Shown here in pieces: positions 47,185 through 56,966 of a stretch of 64,000 nucleotides of DNA. Location of the stretch: positions 150,835-214,834 of the forward strand of contig QFXH01000004.1 in the NCBI GenBank assembly GCA_003402345.1. Direction: 5' to 3'. The notes under the pieces are model-generated. The model saw only the letters and a list, made by a program, of their open reading frames with translations, was not told the origin of the DNA and did not search any database. Position numbers and translations under genes: made by a program. Each line of letters starts with the position of its first letter. Positions within the stretch are counted from its first letter, which is position 1. This stretch comes from Candidatus Nitrotoga sp. MKT. GTDB taxonomy: Bacteria; Pseudomonadota; Gammaproteobacteria; Burkholderiales; Gallionellaceae.

Positions 47185-48372
47185 TTACATTAGCGTGTTA
47201 AGGATGCTGTTCCTTGATTTCTGATAGGCGCATTTAAGTCTTATCCAGTATTTTTCAGACATCAATGGCTTAAACTCTTTTATCACTATTGTTTTAATTT
47301 TTCTGATAATGAGATACAAAACAATTATCAGATGATCGTTATTGGGAATGTACTTCCAAACACAATAACGATTTATTGCCAGCTCCCATAACTTAATTCT
47401 TGAGAAATATGGCAAAAGAATATTATCGGGATATGCAGGATTAATCGAATAAGGATGCCGTAATGTATTTCCATTCGAAAAAAAATTATTAATTTGAACG
47501 GCTGGGTCATCCCCCAAGTATTTTGAGAAATCAACCCAAGCATTTGGCCGCATATCTGCTTCAATAAAATATCTTTTTTGATCGTTATCTGATTGAATAC
47601 AAGCAATATTTACAAATCCATTTGCTCCAAGCGCCTTGCCTAACAAGGCTAATTCATCAAAAATATCTTTTTGTAAATGCGCTAGTTGTACGTACGTTCT
47701 TAATGCAGATGCGCCAAATTTGCCACTAACTCTTTCTATCCTCGAATAGCTAAAGTGTATCAACTTGCCATTCTGATAAAAGCCACTTAAATCTAACTCA
47801 ACACCTTGAATTTTTTTTTGTAACAGCACAGGATATGTCTGTAATTTATTCAATAAAACTTCAACATCGTCATTGCTCGAACATTCAAACACGCCGAAAC
47901 CTCCGCCTGAAGAATCAACCTTGACAAGAACTGGATATCCTAAAAATTCAACGGATCTTTTTAATTCAGATTTATCTTTTGCGATTTGGAATTCGGGCGT
48001 ATTAACTCCAAATTCTCGGAATGCTTTTGAAAGCCCAATTTTGGAATAAATGTGATCAAGATTTTTTATTGTCTGAATTGGCAATAATTCTACTTTTTCT
48101 TCAACTGGCAAATCTGAATTCAAGATTTTTTTTAATGTATTGTCGTCTCCAATAACAATTAACGAATAATCATTATTGTTCTTTTCAAAAGCTACTCTAG
48201 CTATATCATCAGGATTGGCCACAAATACAAAATCTCTTATAACAGGGTGTTTTTTAAATATATAGCTATTTGTTATGACGTCCACAACAAAACCTGCCCT
48301 ACTCAATAAAGTTGGCACCGCTATCATTAACTCAACATTTTCGCCCACTAGCAAGGCTTGTAAATTTTGCAT
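47185..48372 (-). CDS. ATP-grasp family protein of unknown substrate
   Basis: 395 residues. An N-terminal pre-ATP-grasp Rossmann-like part (ALLVGENVELMIAVPTLLSR, ...YSLIVIGDD) is followed by an ATP-grasp domain with FLGYPVLVKVDSSGGGFGVF (the Gly-rich lid, near 160-180), VELDLSGFYQNGKL and the metal-binding FIEADMRPNAW near 270. The last ~90 residues are basic with a hydrophobic stretch (HLIIVLYLIIRKIK). ATP-grasp enzymes form carboxylate-amine or -thiol bonds. Strongly AT-rich coding and no metabolic neighbour suggest horizontal transfer. It stands immediately outside the tRNA-Asn repeat. Confidence 0.78.
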   Translation of the reverse strand: MQNLQALLVGENVELMIAVPTLLSRAGFVVDVITNSYIFKKHPVIRDFVFVANPDDIARVAFEKNNNDYSLIVIGDDNTLKKILNSDLPVEEKVELLPIQTIKNLDHIYSKIGLSKAFREFGVNTPEFQIAKDKSELKRSVEFLGYPVLVKVDSSGGGFGVFECSSNDDVEVLLNKLQTYPVLLQKKIQGVELDLSGFYQNGKLIHFSYSRIERVSGKFGASALRTYVQLAHLQKDIFDELALLGKALGANGFVNIACIQSDNDQKRYFIEADMRPNAWVDFSKYLGDDPAVQINNFFSNGNTLRHPYSINPAYPDNILLPYFSRIKLWELAINRYCVWKYIPNNDHLIIVLYLIIRKIKTIVIKEFKPLMSEKYWIRLKCAYQKSRNSILNTLM

Positions 48373-48730
48373 TTTATTTTGTTCTGATTTTCTAAAGCGT
48401 TAAAGATAGACTGTACAAAACCCTGCAGCATTAGGACTATTAATTTACAAAAAGCTGTGTAATTCCTACGTAATTGCACCGGTCAAACTCAAAATGCTTT
48501 TTAAATTCATTATACGGTTGCTGGAACGATTGTTACTTTGATTTACAGTATCCACCTGAAAGTACGGTCACCATTCGATATCGATTTAGATAGCGCATCA
48601 ATGACTATCCGAGCCATCGGCAACTAGTTCCACTCAGAAGATTTTCGGGGAAAGTATATGCGCCAAAACGGATTTGTTTAGAATACTCAGTGTGTAACTG
48701 AGCCCAAATTTTTATTTAAATGGAGAGAAA
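48373..48730. other. Intergenic stretch between ATP-grasp and cytochrome genes
   Basis: No gene or repeat seen. It should hold divergent promoters; a GGAGAGAAA ribosome-binding site precedes the cytochrome start. Confidence 0.4.
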
Positions 48731-49051
48731 ATGGATTCTATTGTCGGGAGCATAATTGCGACAGCAGGCTTGATTATTTCAGGATTCGCACTGGCAGTAG
48801 ATATGCCTGCTGAAGGCAAGGCTAAGTGCGGCACCTGCCACGCCATCGACAAAAATATTTTTGGTCCGTCTTTTATGGCAGTGTCCGAAAAATACAAGGA
48901 TGACAAAGACGCCGCAAGCAAAATCGCTGCTAACATTACCGTAGGTGGATCGTTTGGCTGGTTATTTGGATACATGCCGGCAAGAGGCTTGGGAGCAAAT
49001 GATTCTGAAATCCAGTTTCTTTCAAAATTTATCGCTGACTTAGCAAAATAA
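48731..49051 (+). CDS. Small monohaem cytochrome c (c-551/552 type)
   Basis: 106 residues: signal peptide of ~22 residues ending FALAVD, one haem motif CGTCH (near residue 34) in GKAKCGTCHAIDKNIFGPSF, and a downstream YMPAR whose Met is the probable sixth ligand. This periplasmic electron carrier resembles class I cytochromes that serve oxidases or nitrite reductases. Its loops are unusual for c-551 (GGSFGWLFGYMPARGLG). No oxidase gene is nearby. Confidence 0.82.
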   Translation: MDSIVGSIIATAGLIISGFALAVDMPAEGKAKCGTCHAIDKNIFGPSFMAVSEKYKDDKDAASKIAANITVGGSFGWLFGYMPARGLGANDSEIQFLSKFIADLAK

Positions 49052-49340
49052 ACTTTAGATCAGTCAAATAACCTCCGACCAAGCCTTTACCCTTGATGTA
49101 GCCCGCCACATTCGACCTCACCGAAGCATAATTCACTGAGATAAGCCAATCCAAACATGCCTGTAAAACAAATGGTTTACTTTACAAGCGCACAAAAAAA
49201 TTGCTGCAATTACCTACTTTATGTCATCCATCTATTTTGTGAACGTTAAGTTCCTGGCTTGAATAATTAAGTCGCTATGGCTGACACCAACCTGTATTTT
49301 GTTTAGAATGACGAAAATATTTCAATAGGAGTTTTAATCC

Positions 49341-49763
49341 ATGACTTACGTAGTTACCGAAGCTTGTATCAAATGTAAATATACTGACTGTGTTGAAGTT
49401 TGCCCTGTGGATTGTTTTTACGAGGGACCGAACAGTTTGGTGATTGACCCAGATGAATGCATAGATTGCACCCTGTGCGTTGCCGAATGTCCAGTCAATG
49501 CAATTTATGCCGAGGATGATTTGCCAGAAGACCAGCGGCAATTCAGCGCACTGAATGCAGAGCTATGTAAGGTATGGAAGTGTATCGTCGAGAAAAAAGA
49601 TCCGCCTGCCGATGCAGATGAGTGGAAAGAAGTGAAGAACAAACTACATCTATTAGAGAGGGAATATGCTCCTGGCGAAGAGGAACGGAACTATCCTGGT
49701 GGATCGAAAGATGGGAAGGATGAGGATGGTTTGACAGGGATGGATAAGCTTTTGATGCGCTGA
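49341..49763 (+). CDS. fdxA: 7Fe ferredoxin with extended C-terminus
   Basis: 140 residues. [18 protein letters not shown] and [16 protein letters not shown] supply the [3Fe-4S]/[4Fe-4S] cysteines of FdxA ferredoxins, and the rest follows Azotobacter ferredoxin I up to the usual end near LLER (about residue 107). An extra ~30-residue acidic/Gly tail follows ([18 protein letters not shown] and beyond) that FdxA normally lacks. It is a low-potential electron carrier in the cytoplasm; a partner cannot be named. Confidence 0.9.
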   Translation: MTYVVTEACIKCKYTDCVEVCPVDCFYEGPNSLVIDPDECIDCTLCVAECPVNAIYAEDDLPEDQRQFSALNAELCKVWKCIVEKKDPPADADEWKEVKNKLHLLEREYAPGEEERNYPGGSKDGKDEDGLTGMDKLLMR

Positions 49764-49932
49764 AATATTTCTTCCGCCCCCTTCGTTATTAATTGCTTCA
49801 GTGGTATCGCTAAAGGCTAATAGTTCTTTGTTCCCGTGCAGTACATCAGTGGGTACGTAATTTATGTATCTTTCAATCGATAAGTATTGATGATGGTCGC
49901 CTGCGCGGGAACAGCGATAGAGGTAGTAAGCG

Positions 49933-52731
49933 TTGAACCCGATACCGCAAAGTAATACATCAACCGCCGCTGATTTTTTTGATTCTGTTGCACGCGTCAT
50001 TCTGGCGCAGCACTCCCACGAAATACCTGATCTGCGCCGTGCCAGGGTATTGTTGCCCAATTACCATGTGTCGCAACCATTGGCGCAAAGTTTGGCGCGT
50101 GTAGCCAACCTGCCTGCAATTTTATTGCCGCAAATGGTCACGCTCAAAGATTGGGTTCAGTCCGTTCCCCCCGCACTATCTGTTATCCCCGACACTTGCC
50201 GTATCACCACTTTGTATCAGGCACTGCGCGCGCGGCGTTGGTTTGCCGACGCTGATCTATGGAGCATCGCGCGCGAACTCTTGGTTTTGCTGGATGAGCT
50301 GACACAAAATCATGTCACGCTGCCACAAAATGCCGAAGATTTTCTATCGCAATTGGAACAAGCCTATCAGTCCAAGCGGGGCATCGCCATGCAGTTCGAG
50401 GCACGCGTAGTGTATGAACTATGGTATGCGATGAATAATAGTGGCGAATTCGATACTACACGCGCTTATCAACAAAGTTTGGCACAACTCGCGCAGCAAG
50501 CTGAGTTACCGCTGTATGTGTTATTGACGTCCGCGCTTGCTGCGACTGAAGCACGCTTCCTGAAGGCATATCATCAACGTGCGCCTGTGATGATTATTGA
50601 TTTGCGCGAGTTGATATCACGACAGCCAGAATGTGCGGCGATGCGCATCATTGCCTCCAGCCGACATCGCTTCTCTGACCCTATTCCAACGGAAAATGAA
50701 AGAAGTGTGCACGATAACTTGCGCACGCAGGAGAGAGTGGAGGAGATGGATGTTCTGTCATTGCGTCAGCAAGCCGATCACCTGCAAAAACATTTCCCTC
50801 ACGCTGCATTGGGACACCGCCTGCGCTTTTTTGGCGCTCATGGTTTGGAACAGGAAGCGCGTGCCGCCGAGGTACAGATACGTCGCTGGTTGCTTGCAGG
50901 TAAGAAAAATATAGCCATCGTCGCACAAGACCGCATAGTAGCAAGGCGTATGCGTGCTTTGCTGGAGCGCGCTGGTGTACTGGTATGCGACGAAACAGGT
51001 TGGAAGTTATCCACGTTATCCGTAAGCACGGTGTTAATACGCTGGCTGGATGCGCTGCAAAGTGATTTCTACTATCAGGATTTACTCGATCTGCTCAAAT
51101 CGCCATTCATCTTTGCCGATCAAGCCGTGTGCGAGCGTAAGCAGACGGTGTATCAGCTGGAACAACTAGTGCGCAAGCATGGTGTGGTGGCACACCTTGA
51201 TACAGCTCTCGAATTGACGCAGGGTAATGTCGAGATGCGGACTGCACTGATGCGGTTGCGTCAGGCAGCGGAGGTTTTGCATAAAAAAAACGATACGCTG
51301 TCCGGCTGGCTATATGCGCTTTATTCCAGTCTGGAGATTCTCGGCATAGTGCAGGGGCTGAAGATGGACGATGCCGGCATACAGCTACTGCAGGCGCTGC
51401 AAAACTGGCAGCGTGAACTGCATGTCGATGCCACGCGCGTCAGCCTGACCGAGTGGCGTCATTGGCTGGCGCAACAACTCGATGAGCACACTTTCCTTGA
51501 TGTAACGATCGACAGCCCGGTTTTACTCACCCATCTTGCCGCAACGCGCTGGCGCAGCTTCGATGCAGTGCTGATGCTTGGTTGTGATACCGCACATCTG
51601 CCGGGCACTGACAACAGTGGACGGTGGTTCAATGATGCGGTGCGCACCACACTTGGCTTACCGACGCGTGAAGTGTATTTGGCTCAGCAGCGCGATGACC
51701 TACTGGCATTGCTCGCCATGAATGACACCATTTTGGTCACTTGGCAAACCAGCAAAAGCGGCGAAGCAAATCTGTTGAGTCCCTATTTCGAAATGCTGCG
51801 TGCCCTGCACCATTTGGCTTATGGCGACGATCTAACGATAAAGCAGGGGGAATGGGATAGTTTGCTTGAAAGTTCGCAAGTGCGCAGTGCAGAGTTTCCA
51901 CTGCCACCGGCGGCTGCAATGCCTGCGCCAGTCGCGCTGCAAGGCCTTATTCCGAAACGTATTTCAGCCAGCGGCTATAACAGTTTGGTGGCTTGTCCCT
52001 ATCAATTCTATGCCCGCCATATTTTGCACCTCAATGAAATGGATGAGGTGCGTGAAGACGTGGAGAAACGCGATTATGGTGAATGGGTGCATGACATTCT
52101 GCGGCGCTTCCATGAGCAATACCAGATGCTGGGCGATCATCTGCGCGCCGATCTGGATGCGGCCCTGCTGCGCATCAGTGTCGAGATTTTTGCGCCCGCA
52201 GTGCAACGCGATTATTTAGCGCGTGCCTGGCTGTTGCGTTGGCAGCAAGCAATCCCCGAATATCTGGAGACACAATTAAACAATGAAGCAGAAGGTTGGC
52301 GATATCAAAGTGGAGAAGTGCCGTTTGAATTGCCATTGACTACTGATTTGCTAATGCATGGACGGTTAGATCGTGTAGATGTGCAGGCCAAGGGAGGTCG
52401 CGCAGTGCGTGTGCTGGATTACAAGATGATGGATGCGGCCAGGCTGCGCAATAAGCTCAAAGAAGCAGGCGAGGACGTGCAGCTGGCTTGCTATGCCTAT
52501 GTGTATGAGGCTGAAGAAGCGGCATTTATCAGTATCGAAAAAGACAAGGTGATTGCAGTTGCGCCACCACAGAACATGGCTGAACTGGCGCAGGCAAATA
52601 TCGCGCGCCTGTTGGAAGTGTTCGCGCAGATGCTCAGTGGCGCGGCATTGCCCGCGCATGGAGCGGAAGAGGCATGCCAGTATTGTGAGATGCGCGGGCT
52701 ATGCCGGAAATCGGAATGGAATGAGCGCTAA
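49933..52731 (+). CDS. addB: AddB-type helicase-nuclease subunit
   Basis: 932 residues of the proteobacterial AddB/RexB family. The N-terminal part is a degenerate UvrD-like helicase fold. The C-terminal PD-(D/E)XK nuclease region has GEWVHDILRRFHE, GRLDRVDV and VLDYKM. Four cysteines (LVACPYQFYA plus CQYCEMRGLC near the end) fit the Fe-S staple of AddB. With AddA it resects double-strand breaks up to Chi for RecA loading. The start is TTG 49933 after a GAGGTAG ribosome-binding site; no better ATG lies near. addA follows by 31 bp. Confidence 0.86.
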   Translation: MNPIPQSNTSTAADFFDSVARVILAQHSHEIPDLRRARVLLPNYHVSQPLAQSLARVANLPAILLPQMVTLKDWVQSVPPALSVIPDTCRITTLYQALRARRWFADADLWSIARELLVLLDELTQNHVTLPQNAEDFLSQLEQAYQSKRGIAMQFEARVVYELWYAMNNSGEFDTTRAYQQSLAQLAQQAELPLYVLLTSALAATEARFLKAYHQRAPVMIIDLRELISRQPECAAMRIIASSRHRFSDPIPTENERSVHDNLRTQERVEEMDVLSLRQQADHLQKHFPHAALGHRLRFFGAHGLEQEARAAEVQIRRWLLAGKKNIAIVAQDRIVARRMRALLERAGVLVCDETGWKLSTLSVSTVLIRWLDALQSDFYYQDLLDLLKSPFIFADQAVCERKQTVYQLEQLVRKHGVVAHLDTALELTQGNVEMRTALMRLRQAAEVLHKKNDTLSGWLYALYSSLEILGIVQGLKMDDAGIQLLQALQNWQRELHVDATRVSLTEWRHWLAQQLDEHTFLDVTIDSPVLLTHLAATRWRSFDAVLMLGCDTAHLPGTDNSGRWFNDAVRTTLGLPTREVYLAQQRDDLLALLAMNDTILVTWQTSKSGEANLLSPYFEMLRALHHLAYGDDLTIKQGEWDSLLESSQVRSAEFPLPPAAAMPAPVALQGLIPKRISASGYNSLVACPYQFYARHILHLNEMDEVREDVEKRDYGEWVHDILRRFHEQYQMLGDHLRADLDAALLRISVEIFAPAVQRDYLARAWLLRWQQAIPEYLETQLNNEAEGWRYQSGEVPFELPLTTDLLMHGRLDRVDVQAKGGRAVRVLDYKMMDAARLRNKLKEAGEDVQLACYAYVYEAEEAAFISIEKDKVIAVAPPQNMAELAQANIARLLEVFAQMLSGAALPAHGAEEACQYCEMRGLCRKSEWNER

Positions 52732-52762
52732 TGGAAGTGATGCCAGAAATGGGGAGCATGCA

Positions 52763-55700
52763 ATGAACAATTTCATTGCTCTCAACCCCCAGCACAGCGT
52801 TGTCGTGGAAGCCTGTGCGGGCAGCGGCAAAACTTGGCTGTTGGTGTCACGAATCCTACGTTTGCTGTTGGCCGGTGTTAAGCCTGGAGAAATTTTAGCC
52901 ATCACTTTCACTCGAAAAGCTGCACAGGAAATGCAGGCGCGCTTGCACGAATGGTTACATTTTCTTGCCACGCAAGATGACACTGCTGTACGTGATTTTC
53001 TTATGGAGCGCGAACTGCACGATGTAAACGACAACTTGCTGGCGCGCGCGCGAAGTCTGTATCGCGACTGTTTAATGGCGCAACCTGCTATTACCATCAA
53101 TACTTTTCACGGCTGGTTCATGCAGATCATCCAGCGTGCACCTTTGAATTCCAGTTTGCCTATAGGGATGCAATTGCTGGAGCGTACTTCGGTACTGCAT
53201 GAGGAAGCATGGCAAATGTTTGCCGATAGCTTGCGTGCCGCACCCGACGATAAAACTGCGCAAGAGATGCAATGGTTGTTTGCGGAATATGGTTTGCACA
53301 GTACGCGCACACTGCTGAAGAATTTTGTACAGAAGCGAGCCGAATGGTGGGCTTATACCAGCGGTCAGGAAGACGCGGTGGGCTATGCGATGGAGCAACT
53401 CCGCATCAAACTTGATGTTAATCCCGATGACACGCCGTTTGCGGCGTTGCTGGATCAAAATTTTGCATCCAATGTACAGGCATTTGCAAGCTTGTTGCAA
53501 AGCGGCTCGGCAGCGCAACAGAGCGAAGCGTGCAAGTTGATGGATGCCGTAAGTCTACAAGATGTAGCTACACGCTTTGAAACACTCAGCGCCAGGTTTT
53601 ATACCAAACAGGGCGAGCCACGCAAACTCAAGGCGAATAAAGGACAGGACGAAGCTCGCTATAACAGCCTGTGTTGTGCCTTATTTGAATCCCTGCAGTC
53701 CGTGCGTGACGCGTTGATCGAGCGCGAAGCGCTGCGTATGAACCAGGCTGCGTTGCATTGCGGGGCAGCATTGCTGCAACATTATCAGGATTTGAAGCTG
53801 CGTCAGCAGGTAATGGATTTTACTGATGTGGAATGGCAGGTGTACCGCCTGCTCAGTCAGAGCGATTGTGCCGAGTATATGCAGTACAAATTGGATAGCC
53901 GCTACAAACACGTTTTGCTGGACGAGTTTCAGGATACCAACCCGGTGCAATGGCAGATTTTGCAAGCTTGGTTTGCTGCATCTGCTGCAGTGGAATCGCG
54001 GCCAACCGTTTTTGTGGTGGGTGATCCAAAACAATCCATTTACCGCTTTCGTCGTGCCGATGCGCGCCTGTTCGGAGAAGTCAGTGCATGGTTGCAACAA
54101 GAATTTGGCGCGTATCCCCTTAACCAGAATATCACTCGGCGCAATGCCCCGGCAGTACTGCAAGCGGTAAATAGTGTATTTGATTCGCAGCCGGATGGCT
54201 TCGTGGATTTTGAAACACACATCGCGCATCACACAAATTTACCTGGATTCGTCACTGCCTTGCCGCTAGCGATAATTGAAAATTCGGCCGAGATTGACGC
54301 ACCGGGTAGACCGGGTTGGTTGCGTAACCCTTTGCAGGAAGCGCGTATCGAACAAGCGACCGGTGAACGTGAAGCTGAGGCGCAACAGTTTGCCGCTGGC
54401 ATCGCCGACATCATGACGCACTGGAGTGTGCACGATGCAGACGGCACAGTGCGGCGCGCAGAATACGGTGACATTATGGTGCTGGTACGCAAGCGCACCC
54501 ATCTACGAGTGTATGAGAGCGCCTTGCGTACGGCCCGCATTCCCTTTTTAACTTCGCGACGCGGCGGGCTGCTGGACACGTTGGAAGCGGAAGACATACA
54601 GGCTTTACTGACCTTTCTGATCACCCCATTCGCCGATTTGGAATTAGCGCAAGTTCTGCGTTCTCCCTTTTTCGCCTGCTCCGATGGCGATTTAATGCAA
54701 TTAGCTCAAGACGAAATCGGTGGTAGCTGGTGGTCTCGACTGCAACGCTGTGAACAGAGCGGCGCAGCATCTGCCGAATTGTCGCGAGCGCATCGCTTGC
54801 TGAATAACTGGCTGGATCGCGCCGACAAACTGCCTGTTCATGATCTGCTTGATCGCATCTATTTTGAGGGCGATTTGTTGCATCGGTATGAAGCTGCGCT
54901 GCCTGTCGAAATGTATGAAACGATACGCGCCAACCTGCAAGCATTTATGGAGATTGCGCTGAATGTGGATGCCGGACGCTACCCCAGTTTGCCCCGCTTT
55001 CTGGCTGAGCTGAGAGAGCTTCGCACAGCCGACAACAATGAATCACCGGACGAGGGCAAGGTAGGTAAGGTCGGTAATGCCGTGCGTATCTACACCGTGC
55101 ATGAGGCCAAAGGACTGGAGGCCTCCATCGTGTGGCTGCTTGATGCCAACGATACGCAACGTAAACCAGACAGCTATGGCGTGCTGCTCGATTGGCCACC
55201 CAACGCACCGCAACCAGTGCATTTCTCGCTATTTACGGATAAGCGTGGACGCGGAGCCAAGCGAGCGGCTTATTTTGATGACGATGAAAAATACAGTCTG
55301 CGTGAAGAAATGAATCTGCTGTATGTCGCCATGACGCGTGCGAAACAAGCGCTGCTAGTGAGCGGAAATGGCGAACTGAAAGAAACTTCCTGGTATGGCC
55401 GCATTTCGGCGGCGGTGGAGGAGGGCGATAATCCCTTGCTGATTACAGCCGATAATCTTGCTTCTGTTTTACCTGCAGTCGCTACTGAAATCGATGCGGC
55501 ATTATTGCGACCATTACCCACTGGTCAGCGCGCAATGCGCTCCACCGCTGCTCAGCGCCAAGGCATTTTGTTACACACGTTGCTGCAACATTTAAGCGCG
55601 TCTTCGCCAGTTCTGCCACACACTTCCGCCTCACTTACAGCAAATGGAATCCAGAAGAGAGAGATGGCTAACATGGCGGCGCTGCAACTGCAGTTCGACA

Positions 55701-56053
55701 TCTCGTCCAGCGACATGAAATCACTCTGGCAACAGGCTCAACACCTGTTGGCATTGCCGACATTGCAACGTTTCTTCGATCCGCAGCAATACCGTGGAGC
55801 TTGCAATGAAATGTCTTATGTCAATACGCGCGGCGAACTGCGCCGTATCGACCGGCTGGTGGAGTTTGACGACGAAGTATGGGTACTCGATTACAAGACC
55901 GGCACACCGTCAGATTCTGTGTCTCATAGTGTGCAGATGGCGGAATATCGTGTCGCGATGCAGGCCATTTATGCTGGGAAAATAATTCGCTGCGCGTTGC
56001 TGTATTCGGATGGGACGCTATGCGAGATCAGTACCCCAACAACAAAATCGTAA
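52763..56053 (+). CDS. addA: AddA-type UvrD-like helicase/nuclease
   Basis: About 1,096 residues from MNNFIALNPQHSVVVEACAG. UvrD-family motifs: CAGSGKTWLL (Walker A), ILAITFTRKAAQEMQ, HVLLDEFQDTNPVQWQIL (motif II), GDPKQSIYRFRRADARLF, TVHEAKGLEASIVWLL and NLLYVAMTRAKQALLVS. The C-terminal nuclease has RRIDRLVEFDDEVWVLDYKTG. It is the helicase subunit of the AddAB break-repair complex. The ATG at 52763 follows GGGGAGC and sits 31 bp after addB. The stretch 55338-55714 is duplicated at 60131-60498, but this copy is complete. Confidence 0.9.
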   Translation: MNNFIALNPQHSVVVEACAGSGKTWLLVSRILRLLLAGVKPGEILAITFTRKAAQEMQARLHEWLHFLATQDDTAVRDFLMERELHDVNDNLLARARSLYRDCLMAQPAITINTFHGWFMQIIQRAPLNSSLPIGMQLLERTSVLHEEAWQMFADSLRAAPDDKTAQEMQWLFAEYGLHSTRTLLKNFVQKRAEWWAYTSGQEDAVGYAMEQLRIKLDVNPDDTPFAALLDQNFASNVQAFASLLQSGSAAQQSEACKLMDAVSLQDVATRFETLSARFYTKQGEPRKLKANKGQDEARYNSLCCALFESLQSVRDALIEREALRMNQAALHCGAALLQHYQDLKLRQQVMDFTDVEWQVYRLLSQSDCAEYMQYKLDSRYKHVLLDEFQDTNPVQWQILQAWFAASAAVESRPTVFVVGDPKQSIYRFRRADARLFGEVSAWLQQEFGAYPLNQNITRRNAPAVLQAVNSVFDSQPDGFVDFETHIAHHTNLPGFVTALPLAIIENSAEIDAPGRPGWLRNPLQEARIEQATGEREAEAQQFAAGIADIMTHWSVHDADGTVRRAEYGDIMVLVRKRTHLRVYESALRTARIPFLTSRRGGLLDTLEAEDIQALLTFLITPFADLELAQVLRSPFFACSDGDLMQLAQDEIGGSWWSRLQRCEQSGAASAELSRAHRLLNNWLDRADKLPVHDLLDRIYFEGDLLHRYEAALPVEMYETIRANLQAFMEIALNVDAGRYPSLPRFLAELRELRTADNNESPDEGKVGKVGNAVRIYTVHEAKGLEASIVWLLDANDTQRKPDSYGVLLDWPPNAPQPVHFSLFTDKRGRGAKRAAYFDDDEKYSLREEMNLLYVAMTRAKQALLVSGNGELKETSWYGRISAAVEEGDNPLLITADNLASVLPAVATEIDAALLRPLPTGQRAMRSTAAQRQGILLHTLLQHLSASSPVLPHTSASLTANGIQKREMANMAALQLQFDISSSDMKSLWQQAQHLLALPTLQRFFDPQQYRGACNEMSYVNTRGELRRIDRLVEFDDEVWVLDYKTGTPSDSVSHSVQMAEYRVAMQAIYAGKIIRCALLYSDGTLCEISTPTTKS

Positions 56054-56100
56054 TCGTGTTAAAAGACGCAGGCTGTTACTCCAGTCGGTAACATAGAAAG

Positions 56101-56118
56101 CTGGGGTCAGATCAAATT
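56101..56118 (+). repeat. Junction motif copy 1 (CTGGGGTCAGATC)
   Basis: Lies between addA and the UDG-like gene. Related copies are at 57397-57410, 58851-58864 (inverse) and 60110-60120 (inverse), each at a module boundary of the accessory block. Confidence 0.55.
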
Positions 56119-56780
56119 AAACCCAACCCAACTGAGTCTCGCATGTGGGTCCAATCCTCGAACGTGCGAGAAGGGTTGCCGCGTGACCGATTGATCTGCC
56201 CGAACACCCCTGTATGTGCTTGGCACCATATCCTGCTCTGGTTGATGTCAAATGGCGATGCGATTGCATCGTCCATTTTTCTGGTGCAATCAAGTCCGTG
56301 TGCCCTTCGAAGTGCATCGAAAGTCTTTTTGCCTAGGCAGACTACAAGGCGAGGTTTTATGATTTCTATTTGAGGTATTGCGAACATGGTTGCAGCACGA
56401 ATGAGATCACTTTGGCGAATGGGGCCAGTGAGGCGGCCTTGCTTTATGAAGGGAAATAAGTTTGTTGAGTAAGTATCTTTAAGCTCCAGTTTAAATGTTT
56501 TTTTCAAGAGCTCCTTCAGCTTGATATTGGTCGGCACCCTAAGCCCATGCCCAAGTTCGATTGCCTCTGCGTCCGTACGCTCGCGGAGCGCCTGGTCGGA
56601 GCTCCAGTCTTGTAAAAGAACCATGACAGATGCGTCAAGGTTTTTAGCCCCTCTGGTATAGGGAGAGACAAAATTGCACTCGAATAGACCATTCTGATAA
56701 TCACCAATACAGCCATAGCCTTCCCAGCGGGAAGCTTTTCTGAGTTTGACTAAGTCTTCGAGTTTACTTTCTTTGCTCAT
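56112..56780 (-). CDS. Uracil-DNA-glycosylase-superfamily-like protein
   Basis: About 222 residues from MSKESKLEDLVKLRKASRWE. SVMVLLQDWSSD occupies the position of the UDG motif I loop; TNLFPFIKQGR and PQIEIIKPRLVVCLGKKTFD match the Asn-bearing strand and central block of UDG-superfamily proteins often labelled as uracil-DNA glycosylase family; HTGVFGQINRSRG near the end fits the His motif. It may excise uracil or a related base, but the usual catalytic GQDPY is not present, so activity is uncertain. It is the first gene of the accessory block and points toward addA. Confidence 0.6.
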   Translation of the reverse strand: MSKESKLEDLVKLRKASRWEGYGCIGDYQNGLFECNFVSPYTRGAKNLDASVMVLLQDWSSDQALRERTDAEAIELGHGLRVPTNIKLKELLKKTFKLELKDTYSTNLFPFIKQGRLTGPIRQSDLIRAATMFAIPQIEIIKPRLVVCLGKKTFDALRRAHGLDCTRKMDDAIASPFDINQSRIWCQAHTGVFGQINRSRGNPSRTFEDWTHMRDSVGLGLI

Positions 56781-56893
56781 TGTATGTCCTAACGTTTGAA
56801 ATAAAATACGGTGCGGGATGCATGTTTGAAAGTCGTATACACTCCGCTGCATCGGCACGTCGGTATTGTATTTGTTTATCCACTCTTTGTAAT

Positions 56894-56920
56894 GTTGGGC
56901 TTCATTTCATTCAGCCCAAC
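56894..56920. repeat. REP-like palindrome
   Basis: GTTGGGCT (56894-56901) and AGCCCAAC (56913-56920) around an 11-nt loop. It resembles the dispersed GTTGGGC palindromes common in betaproteobacterial genomes. Confidence 0.5.
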
Positions 56921-56927
56921 TAAGCTT

Positions 56928-56950
56928 TGGTGGAAATGAAAATTCCACCA
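56928..56950 (-). terminator. Hairpin downstream of the PEP-CTERM gene
   Basis: TGGTGGAA and TTCCACCA around a 7-nt loop, 16 bp after the stop at 56967; position and size fit a terminator, but no strong T tract follows. Confidence 0.5.
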
Positions 56951-56966
56951 TACTCGCCGACAGGAA

